Shown here piece after piece: positions 33,681 to 40,894 of a stretch of DNA of 64,000 nt. This DNA is from Flavobacterium sp. UBA7680 (GTDB taxonomy: Bacteria > Bacteroidota > Bacteroidia > Flavobacteriales > Flavobacteriaceae): positions 514,304 to 578,303 of the forward strand of contig NZ_DLHA01000032.1 of assembly GCF_002482975.1 (NCBI RefSeq), written 5' to 3'. How positions within the stretch are numbered: the first letter of the stretch is position 1; each line of letters opens with the position of its first letter. A model generated the notes under the pieces. That model was given only the letters and a program-made list of their open reading frames with translations. It was not told the DNA's origin and did no database searches. The position numbers were made by a program, and so were the translations under genes.

Positions 33681-34029
33681 AATATTAAAATTTAAGTTAA
33701 AAAATGTGACTTTTTACAAGTCTGATTTGTTTGTCTCTCAAAGTTCCTTTTTACTTACAAAAACCATTAACTCAAATGGTATATTTTTTATCGCAATCCG
33801 TTACAAATCATAAATTTATCAGCCACTTTTAGAATTTTAGTCTCAACGTTATACAATTCCCATCCAGAAGCTTTAGAGTTAATTTTTTGATCGATTGAGT
33901 TAATTACCGCTGCGTTCCCAAGGTAATTTTATTCAAAATTAAAAACTGGCTGTACAGCTGGTTCTTTTCAAAAAATACAGTTATGTAAATTAGGTAGTTT
34001 TCCTTAACAGGAACAGTCCTTTTTAATGA
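33681..34029. other. Gap with a possible coding fragment on the minus strand
   Basis: No complete gene is seen. On the minus strand 33788-33928 is open for 46 codons between two stops and reads as plausible protein (SGWELYNVETKILKVADKF near its end), but it has no ATG, GTG or TTG start at the right place. It could be the 3' end of a decayed gene. The rest is A/T-rich. Confidence 0.3.
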
Positions 34030-34137
34030 CTAATTTATTACGGTGTCGCCGATGACAAAATTGCGGCGGACTCTCTGAACCTTGACGACTTATTAACAGA
34101 ACTAAAACAGAATCCCCATGAAGAAGATATCAAATAA
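34030..34137 (+). pseudogene. Remnant of a GH130 phosphorylase C-terminus
   Basis: A stop-to-stop frame of 35 codons without a start codon reads LIYYGVADDKIAADSLNLDD and ends LLTELKQNPHEEDIK. The YYG-x-AD-x-x-I-A pattern followed by LDDLL is the usual C-terminus of GH130 mannoside phosphorylases. Everything upstream of this last strand and helix is missing. The frame overlaps the first 20 bases of the GT4 gene, as an intact upstream gene in an operon would. GH130 identity is from memory of the family's C-terminus. Confidence 0.55.
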
Positions 34138-36388
34138 ATCGAAAATTGTTTTTCTTTCAACATTTCCTCCAACACAATGTGGAATAGCAACTTATACTCA
34201 GGATACCATTAAAGGAATTACCGATGTTTTTGGTAAATCCATAACTTGTGAAATTTGTGAACTGGTCGATAAACCGCAGACAAATCCAACACAAGCCTTT
34301 ACATTAAATACAAAAGAAAGAGCCGAATACACAAAAGTTGCCGAAGAAATTAATAAAGATAAGAATGTGAAACTAGTTCACATTCAGCATGAATTTGGTT
34401 TATTTGGCGGTAACTATGGCGATCATTTACTGGATTTTTTAAATGCAGTAAAAAAACCTTTAACCTATACTTTTCACAGCGTTATTCCAAACCCGAATAA
34501 CGAATTGAAAACCTTTGTAAAATTACTTTTAAGCTACAGCAATTCAGTTTTTGTAATGACCAACCAGTCAAAAGAAATTTTGATAAAAGACTACGATATT
34601 GATGAAGATATCATTACAACTGTACAACACGGAACTCATATTGTAATTTATGAAGAACCGGCACAGGCAAAAGTAAAATTTGATATTCAGGACAGAATTG
34701 TACTTTCAACTTTTGGACTTCTAGGCGAAGGAAAAAATATCGAAACCGGTTTACAGGCTTTGGCAAAAATCGTCGAAAAAGAACCCAACGTATTATATTT
34801 AATTATTGGCAAAACACATCCAAATTTAATTAAAGACGGAGTTGATACCTATCGTGATAAACTCGAAGCACTTGTTGACGAATTAAATTTACACAACAAT
34901 GTTCGCTTCATCAATAAATATTTAGATACCGATGAACTTTTAGAATATTTAAAAGCAACCGATATTTATTTGTTTACTTCAAAAGATCCAAACCAGGCTG
35001 TAAGCGGCACTTTTGCTTATGCGATGAGCTGCGCCTGTCCTATGGTTGCTTCAAAAATTCCGCATACAAGAGAAGTTTTAACTTCAGACTGCGGTGTTTT
35101 GGTTGATATTGGAAACGTTGATCAATTTGCAGAAGAAACATTAAAACTAATTTCTAATGAAAATTTAAGACGTGAAATGGGAATCAATGCCTTTACCAAA
35201 ATGAGAGCATCATCTTGGGAAAATGGTGCCTTAACACACATGGATACTTATAAAAAATTAATCGAAAATCCATCAGATGTCAAATACAGTTATCCGGATA
35301 TTCAGTTAAGACATATTAAAAGATTAACGACAGATTTGGGAATTATTCAGTTTAGCAAAATCTCAGTTCCGGATTTGGAATCAGGTTATACTCTAGATGA
35401 TAATGCCCGTGCTTTAATCGCATTTTGTGCGCATTACAAATTAACCAGAGACAAAGACGATCTTCCGTACATTTTAATTTATTTGGATTTTATCGAAAGA
35501 TGCCAGAAACCAAAAGGAAATTTTATCAATTATGTCGATCAGGAAAACCGCGAACATATTGAACAAAATGCCGAAGTTAATTTAGAAGATTCAAATGCAA
35601 GAGCAATCTGGGCTTTAGGAACTGTAGTTTCAAATTCAGATATTCTGCCTGAGAATATTTCTAAGAAAGCAGCAAAATGTTTCCTTAATTCCTTAAAATG
35701 GGCAGAAAATATTCAATCGCCGCGTTCAATTGGTTTTGCAACAAAAGGTTTGTATTTGTATCATAATGCAGTTCCAAATTTATATGTGGCGGCCATTATC
35801 AACAAACTAAATGCCAAATTACTGGCTAATTATGAAGATACAGCTTCTGAAGACTGGCAATGGTTTGAAAATTATTTAACGTACGGAAACGGAATTCTGC
35901 CAGAATCTATGTTGTACGCTTATTTAATAACAAACAAACCTGTCTATAAAAAAGTAGCCTTAGATTCATTAGATTTCCTACTGTCAAAAACATTTACAGA
36001 CGGAAACTTTAAAGCAATCTCCAATCAAAGCTGGTATCACAAAGGTGCAGAACCGCAGCAATACGGAGAACAGCCAATTGATGTTACGTATACAATCCAG
36101 ACTTTAAATGCTTTTTATAACACTTTTGAAACTCCGGAATATAGAAAGAAAATGAAAATTGCATTTAACTGGTTTTTAGGAAAAAATCATTTAAATCAAA
36201 TTATGTATAATCCCGTAAGCGGCGGCGGTTACGACGGTCTTGAAAAAAACAATGTCAACTTAAATCAAGGAGCAGAGTCAACAGTGTGTTACTTAACCGC
36301 AAGATTAATAATGGAAAAATTTGCTCAAGACGAATCTAAAGTTATTCCCTTAATTAAATCAAGAACCGGAGTAGCGATCAACTCTTAG
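34118..36388 (+). CDS. GT4 glycosyltransferase with a C-terminal helical domain
   Basis: This 756-residue cytoplasmic protein has an N-terminal GT-B glycosyltransferase of family 4 (1-385). It begins VFLSTFPPTQCGIATYT, and HIQHEFGLFGGNYGDH is the acceptor-side motif. FGLLGEGKNIETGLQAL and FTSKDPNQAVSGTFAYAMSC form the nucleotide-sugar site. About 370 residues follow with an alpha/alpha-barrel look (YTLDDNARALIAFC, LEDSNARAIWALG, GAESTVCYLTARLIM), as in fused glycoside-processing domains. It probably makes or remodels a cytosolic oligosaccharide, perhaps mannose-based given the GH130 remnant just upstream. That link is inference. Confidence 0.85.
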   Translation: MKKISNKSKIVFLSTFPPTQCGIATYTQDTIKGITDVFGKSITCEICELVDKPQTNPTQAFTLNTKERAEYTKVAEEINKDKNVKLVHIQHEFGLFGGNYGDHLLDFLNAVKKPLTYTFHSVIPNPNNELKTFVKLLLSYSNSVFVMTNQSKEILIKDYDIDEDIITTVQHGTHIVIYEEPAQAKVKFDIQDRIVLSTFGLLGEGKNIETGLQALAKIVEKEPNVLYLIIGKTHPNLIKDGVDTYRDKLEALVDELNLHNNVRFINKYLDTDELLEYLKATDIYLFTSKDPNQAVSGTFAYAMSCACPMVASKIPHTREVLTSDCGVLVDIGNVDQFAEETLKLISNENLRREMGINAFTKMRASSWENGALTHMDTYKKLIENPSDVKYSYPDIQLRHIKRLTTDLGIIQFSKISVPDLESGYTLDDNARALIAFCAHYKLTRDKDDLPYILIYLDFIERCQKPKGNFINYVDQENREHIEQNAEVNLEDSNARAIWALGTVVSNSDILPENISKKAAKCFLNSLKWAENIQSPRSIGFATKGLYLYHNAVPNLYVAAIINKLNAKLLANYEDTASEDWQWFENYLTYGNGILPESMLYAYLITNKPVYKKVALDSLDFLLSKTFTDGNFKAISNQSWYHKGAEPQQYGEQPIDVTYTIQTLNAFYNTFETPEYRKKMKIAFNWFLGKNHLNQIMYNPVSGGGYDGLEKNNVNLNQGAESTVCYLTARLIMEKFAQDESKVIPLIKSRTGVAINS

Positions 36389-36405
36389 AAAAAATTCCAA
36401 TATTT

Positions 36406-36461
36406 AAATTCCAAATTCCAATTTTAGAAATTTAAACATTCAATTTTGTAATTTGGAATTT
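36406..36461. repeat. AT-rich inverted repeat after the GT4 gene
   Basis: AAATTCCAAATT (36406-36417) and AATTTGGAATTT (36450-36461) pair perfectly. The surrounding sequence repeats ATTCCAA words. It is of the low-complexity hairpin kind seen in other gaps of this window. Confidence 0.6.
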
Positions 36462-36514
36462 AAAATTTGTAATTTTATACCGTAATAGACTGACCAAAAT
36501 TCTATTAAACCCGG

Positions 36515-36546
36515 AAAATCCCTCTCTTAATGAGAGGGATTTTTTG
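36515..36546 (+). terminator. Terminator of the GT4 gene
   Basis: AAAATCCCTCTC pairs with GAGAGGGATTTT around TTAAT and is followed by more T residues, a standard intrinsic terminator. Its right arm runs into the truncated TetR frame, whose open part starts at 36534. Confidence 0.9.
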
Positions 36547-37010
36547 TTGGCATTAAAACCGCTTCTATTCATTACCACTTCCCTACTAAATCAGATCTTG
36601 GCGTGGCAACTATTAAAGAACACATTGCCAGAACTGAGGCTTTAAAAAAAAGAGTAGCCAATGAATCTCCTTTAATAAAACTGGAAGCTTTTTTAGATGT
36701 GCAAACACAAATTAAAAAAGAAAATAAAGCCTGCATTGTAGGTTCATTAGCAACCGATTTAAATACACTAGACGAATCCATAAAAACAGAATTGCAGGGA
36801 TTTGCCCAAATCGTAATTACCTGGCTGACGGAAGTTTTAATCGAAGGAAAAGAACTCAAAATATTTGATTTTGAAATGGCGCCAAGAACAAAAGCCATAA
36901 TGATTATAACCAATATGGTTGCCATTGTACAGCTTTCGAGACTTACAAACGATAATGATTTTGACTTGGTAAGAGAAACAATATTAACAGAATTAAGACC
37001 TAAAAAATAA
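36534..37010 (+). pseudogene. TetR-family regulator lacking the first part of its HTH
   Basis: The open frame starts just after a TGA at 36531 and reads FVGIKTASIHYHFPTKSDLG, the second half of a TetR HTH, then a full TetR ligand domain (LEAFLDVQTQIKKENKACIV, LATDLNTLDESIK). The usual first 35-40 residues are absent and no ATG precedes the HTH remnant. Upstream is the terminator of the GT4 gene. Translation could begin only at the GTG at 36603, giving 135 residues without DNA binding. The stop overlaps the fabF start as TAATG, so the original gene was coupled to fabF. It is either a pseudogene or a ligand-domain-only protein. Confidence 0.75.
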
Positions 37011-38254
37011 TGAAAAGAGTTGTAGTAACAGGATTAGGAGCAGTAACTCCCATTGGAAATAATGTTCAGGAATTTTGGAATTCATTAATTAACGGAGTCA
37101 GTGGTGCGGCTCCAATAACAAGATTTGACACCACACAATTCAAAACTAAATTTGCATGCGAAGTTAAAAACTTTGATGCTTCGTCTATTTTTGAAAAAAA
37201 CGAAATTAGAAAATACGATCTTTTCACGCAATATGCATTATATGCCGCAGACGAAGCCGTAAAAAATGCCAATATCGATTTTGATTCTTTAAACAAAAAC
37301 CGAATTGGAGTTATTTGGGGTTGCGGCGACGGCGGAATTTCAACTTTTGAAGAACAAATTGGAGAATATAAATTAGGAAACGGCACACCAAGATTCAGTC
37401 CGTTTTTCATTCCGAAAAGAATTGTGAATATAGCTTCAGGAGTTATTTCTATTAAATACGGACTTCGCGGAATAAACTATACAACGGCTGCAGCCTGCTC
37501 TGCCAGTAATACCGCAATTATAGATGCTTTCAATTATATACGTTGGGGAAAAGCAGATATGATGATCACTGGTGGTTCTGAAGCTTCAGTTACAGAATCT
37601 TCCATTGGCGGTTTTAATGCTTCAAAAGCATTGTCTACCTTAAATGATGATTACAGTAAAGCTTCACGCCCTTTTGATGCGACAAGAGACGGTTTTGTTT
37701 TGGGCGAAGGAGCCGGCGTTGTCATATTAGAAAGCTACGAACATGCCATAAAAAGAAACGCTGTAATTCTGGCCGAAATTGTAGGCGGAGGTTTAGCCGC
37801 AGATGCTTACCATTTAACCGGAACACATCCCGAAGGTGAAGGTGCCGTTTTAGGAATGGAGCTTGCGCTTGAAGAAGCAGGAATTTCCCCAGACCAAATT
37901 GATTACATTAATGCACACGCAACTTCTACTCCAACCGGGGATTTAAGCGAACTTAAAGCTGTAGAAAAAGTTTTTGGAATAAATCCTAATGCGAATATTA
38001 GTGCCACAAAATCAATGACCGGACATTTACTTGGCGGTGCCGGAGCAATTGAAGCGATTGCGTGCATCAAAGCTGTTCAGGAAAATATCGTTCCGCCAAC
38101 GATAAACACACAAGATGTAGAACCAGAATTCGCAGATAAATTTAATTTGACACTTGGTAAAGCACAATCCAGAGAAGTGAATTATGCGATGAGTAATACT
38201 TTTGGTTTTGGCGGACACGTTGCCAGTTCTATCTTTAAAAAATTCGAAAAATAA
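37010..38254 (+). CDS. fabF: 3-oxoacyl-ACP synthase II (KAS II)
   Basis: This 414-residue condensing enzyme has the full KAS II set. The nucleophile is C163 in AAACSASNTA, with H302 in INAHATSTPTGD and H338 in KSMTGHLLGGAGA. The N-terminal VVVTGLGAVTPIG and C-terminal SNTFGFGGHVASSIF are also typical. It elongates acyl-ACP with malonyl-ACP in fatty-acid synthesis. The genomic position after a TetR gene rather than in the acpP-fabF cluster suggests a secondary, regulated copy. It is coupled by TAATG to the headless TetR frame. Confidence 0.93.
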   Translation: MKRVVVTGLGAVTPIGNNVQEFWNSLINGVSGAAPITRFDTTQFKTKFACEVKNFDASSIFEKNEIRKYDLFTQYALYAADEAVKNANIDFDSLNKNRIGVIWGCGDGGISTFEEQIGEYKLGNGTPRFSPFFIPKRIVNIASGVISIKYGLRGINYTTAAACSASNTAIIDAFNYIRWGKADMMITGGSEASVTESSIGGFNASKALSTLNDDYSKASRPFDATRDGFVLGEGAGVVILESYEHAIKRNAVILAEIVGGGLAADAYHLTGTHPEGEGAVLGMELALEEAGISPDQIDYINAHATSTPTGDLSELKAVEKVFGINPNANISATKSMTGHLLGGAGAIEAIACIKAVQENIVPPTINTQDVEPEFADKFNLTLGKAQSREVNYAMSNTFGFGGHVASSIFKKFEK

Positions 38255-38448
38255 AAGCCTATTTAGAAGCCCAAAAACCGAATTATATTAAAAATATTGT
38301 GATTTTATGAAAATTATATAAGCCTCAAAAAAAGTTGTGTAAAGTATTTTAACAAGTATAGAAGTAACTTTCATATATAATTTAAAAAGTATCAAAAACT
38401 GTTAAATAATTGATTTTCAAATTACACCTAACTTAAAAACTAAACATT

Positions 38449-39213
38449 TTGATTCTCAGCCTAAAAAATACATTCGCACAAATTGGAGACGCAACATTGT
38501 TTGCCAAGAGGTTTTTTAAGGAGGTTTTTATCCCTCCTTATGAGGCAAAAGAATTTTTGAAACAATGTTACATCATCGGTTACAAGTCATTGCCCTTGGT
38601 GGCAATCACAGGTTTTATTATGGGATTAGTGCTCACGCTTCAATCCAGACCAACTTTGGTAAAATTTGGTGCCGAAAGCTGGCTTCCGGGAATGGTGGCA
38701 CTCTCCTTAATCAGAGAAATTGCGCCCGTTATTACGGCCTTAATCTGCGCCGGAAAAATTTCGTCAGGAATTGGTGCCGAATTAGGTTCTATGAAAGTAA
38801 CAGAGCAAATCGATGCTATGGAAGTTTCGGCCATTAATCCATATAATTATTTGGTCGTAACCAGAATTTTAGCCTGTACGTTAATGGTTCCAATATTGGT
38901 ATTTTTTGCCGATGCAGTTGGAATTGTTGGCGGTTACGTTGGTATTAATATTCATGGTGATGTTAATTTCTATCGCTTTCTAACGCAGATTATTCAGTCT
39001 TTAGAATTCTCAGATTTAATTCCGGCAACGGTAAAAACATTCTTCTTTGGCTTTTTCATTGGGATGATTGGCTGTTATAAAGGATTTAATGCCGCAAACG
39101 GAACCGAAAGCGTAGGTCGCGCCGCAAACTCAGCCGTAGTGACAGCTTCTTTAAGCATATTTATTATTGATATGGTTGCCGTACAATTAACTGATTTAAT
39201 TTATCTGAAATGA
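38449..39213 (+). CDS. MlaE-family lipid ABC transporter permease
   Basis: This 254-residue permease has five to six helices and the MlaE/TGD1 landmarks GLVLTLQSRPTLVKFGAESW, REIAPVITALICAGKISSGI and AELGSMKVTEQIDAMEVSAI. It is the membrane part of a phospholipid transporter that keeps outer-membrane lipid asymmetry. The frame has no ATG upstream of the conserved region; the TTG at 38449 is the most likely start. It overlaps the ATPase gene by four bases (ATGA). Confidence 0.92.
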   Translation: MILSLKNTFAQIGDATLFAKRFFKEVFIPPYEAKEFLKQCYIIGYKSLPLVAITGFIMGLVLTLQSRPTLVKFGAESWLPGMVALSLIREIAPVITALICAGKISSGIGAELGSMKVTEQIDAMEVSAINPYNYLVVTRILACTLMVPILVFFADAVGIVGGYVGINIHGDVNFYRFLTQIIQSLEFSDLIPATVKTFFFGFFIGMIGCYKGFNAANGTESVGRAANSAVVTASLSIFIIDMVAVQLTDLIYLK

Positions 39214-39989
39214 TTAAAGAAGAAAAAAATATCGAACCAAAATCAAAAGCTAAAAAACAGACTCCAATTATTGAAATTAAAGATCTGCACAAAACTTTTG
39301 GTAAAGACAATACGGTTTTAAAAGGCGTAAACCTAACCGTAAATAAAGGTGAAGATTTAGTGATTCTGGGTCGTTCCGGTTCAGGAAAGTCAGTAACTAT
39401 AAAATGTATTGTGGGCTTAATTGAACCTGACAAAGGCGAAATAAAAGTTTTTGACGAAGATTTACTTGCTCTTTCAAAAGATGAATTAAACAAAATGAGA
39501 GTCAAAATTGGATTTCTATTTCAAAGTGGTGCCTTATACGATTCCATGTCGGTTAGAGAAAATCTTGCTTTTACGCTGCGTGCTCACAAAAGAGAATTAT
39601 CCGAAGAAGAAGTAGAAAATGAAGTTATTGAAGCGCTTGAAAGTGTGGGCCTTGCCGATGCAATCGAAAAAATGCCTGCAGAATTATCAGGCGGAATGAG
39701 AAAGAGAATTGGTTTAGCCAGAACGCTGATTTTAAAACCGGAAATCATTTTGTACGATGAACCTACAACAGGTTTAGATACCATTACTTCAAGAGAAATA
39801 AGCGAATTAATTCTGGATATCAAAAACAAACAAAAAACGGCATCGATCATTATTACGCACGATATGGCCTGCGCCAAATTAACTGCAGACAGAATTATGG
39901 TTCTAAAAGACGGCGTAATTCATGCCGAAGGAACATACGAAGAATTAGAAAAAGACGAAGACGAATGGGTACGCTCATTTTTTGAATAA
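39210..39989 (+). CDS. MlaF-family ABC transporter ATP-binding protein
   Basis: This 259-residue ABC ATPase has Walker A GRSGSGKS (54-61), a Q-loop in FLFQSGALYDSMSV, signature LSGGMRKRIGLART, Walker B ILYDEPTTGLD and the switch histidine in IIITHD. FQSGALYDSMSV and the MRKR signature are specific to MlaF-like proteins. It powers the MlaE permease encoded by the overlapping gene. About 20 lysine-rich residues precede the fold. Confidence 0.94.
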   Translation: MIKEEKNIEPKSKAKKQTPIIEIKDLHKTFGKDNTVLKGVNLTVNKGEDLVILGRSGSGKSVTIKCIVGLIEPDKGEIKVFDEDLLALSKDELNKMRVKIGFLFQSGALYDSMSVRENLAFTLRAHKRELSEEEVENEVIEALESVGLADAIEKMPAELSGGMRKRIGLARTLILKPEIILYDEPTTGLDTITSREISELILDIKNKQKTASIIITHDMACAKLTADRIMVLKDGVIHAEGTYEELEKDEDEWVRSFFE

Positions 39990-40015
39990 ACAGCAAAAAT
40001 AAATAACTAGAAATC

Positions 40016-40879
40016 ATGGAGAAGCAATCTGGATATACTTGGAAATTAGGAATGTTTGTAACAGTTGGGCTGCTGCTTTTTATAATAGCCATTTATTTTA
40101 TCGGAAAACAAAAAAATCTGTTTGGCTCAACATTCAACCTAACCTCAAAATTTAAAACGGTCTCTGGCTTAGAAGTCGGAAACAATGTCCGTTTTTCAGG
40201 AATTAACATTGGTACAGTCGAAGAAATCCGATTAATTAATGATTCTTCGGTAGTCGTTTCAATGGTTATCAAAGATGAAGTCCGCGAATTTATAAAAACA
40301 GATGCGCGCGCCAGCATTGGTTCAGACGGATTAATGGGCGATAAAGTATTAACCATTTCTCCGGGAGTAAAATCCCAGAAAATAGTTGAAAATGGCGGAG
40401 CAATAGCATCTGTAAACGGAATAGAAATGGCCGATCTTATGAAAAGCGTTAAAAAGAGCGTGGATAATGTAGGCGTGATATCTGATGAACTTGCCATTTT
40501 CAGCCACAGTATGAATAATGGAAACGGCGCTTTGGCACGATTAGTCCGCGATGATAAAATGGCAAACAGTGTTTCAAATACGCTTTCAAATTTAGAAACC
40601 GGAACAAAAGGTTTTAGCGAAAATATGGAAGCCGCAAAAAGCAATTTCCTTTTTAGAGGTTACTTCAAGAAAAAAGAGAAAGCAAAAGAAAAACAAAAAG
40701 AAGAAATAAAAGAGAAAAAAGAAGAACAGCAGGAAAAAGAAGCAAAAGAGAAAGAAGCAAAAGCCAAGGAAGAGAAAGAAAAACAGGAAAAAGCTAAAGA
40801 AGAGAAAGAAAAGCAAGACAAGCAAAAAGCTGAAGAAGCAAAAAAAGACGCTGAGAAGAAAGACGCTGAAAAGAAATAA
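40016..40879 (+). CDS. MlaD-family MCE protein with a Lys/Glu-rich tail
   Basis: This 287-residue protein has an N-terminal membrane anchor (about 11-29), one MCE domain (about 38-118, with VRFSGINIGTVEEIRL and ASIGSDGLMGDKVLTI) and a helical linker. The last 71 residues (217-287) consist almost only of K, E, A, Q and D. MCE proteins form hexameric rings in the periplasm that carry lipids for MlaEF. The charged tail should form a long single helix or coiled coil and is unusual for MlaD. It follows the ATPase gene by 26 bases. Confidence 0.9.
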   Translation: MEKQSGYTWKLGMFVTVGLLLFIIAIYFIGKQKNLFGSTFNLTSKFKTVSGLEVGNNVRFSGINIGTVEEIRLINDSSVVVSMVIKDEVREFIKTDARASIGSDGLMGDKVLTISPGVKSQKIVENGGAIASVNGIEMADLMKSVKKSVDNVGVISDELAIFSHSMNNGNGALARLVRDDKMANSVSNTLSNLETGTKGFSENMEAAKSNFLFRGYFKKKEKAKEKQKEEIKEKKEEQQEKEAKEKEAKAKEEKEKQEKAKEEKEKQDKQKAEEAKKDAEKKDAEKK

Positions 40880-40894
40880 TAAAAACTCTACGCC

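Noticed and set aside
40592..40825. 77-codon minus-strand frame rich in F and L
   Set aside because: It is the antisense of the Lys/Glu-rich tail of the MlaD-type protein; AAG/GAA codons read backwards give CTT/TTC. No independent evidence.
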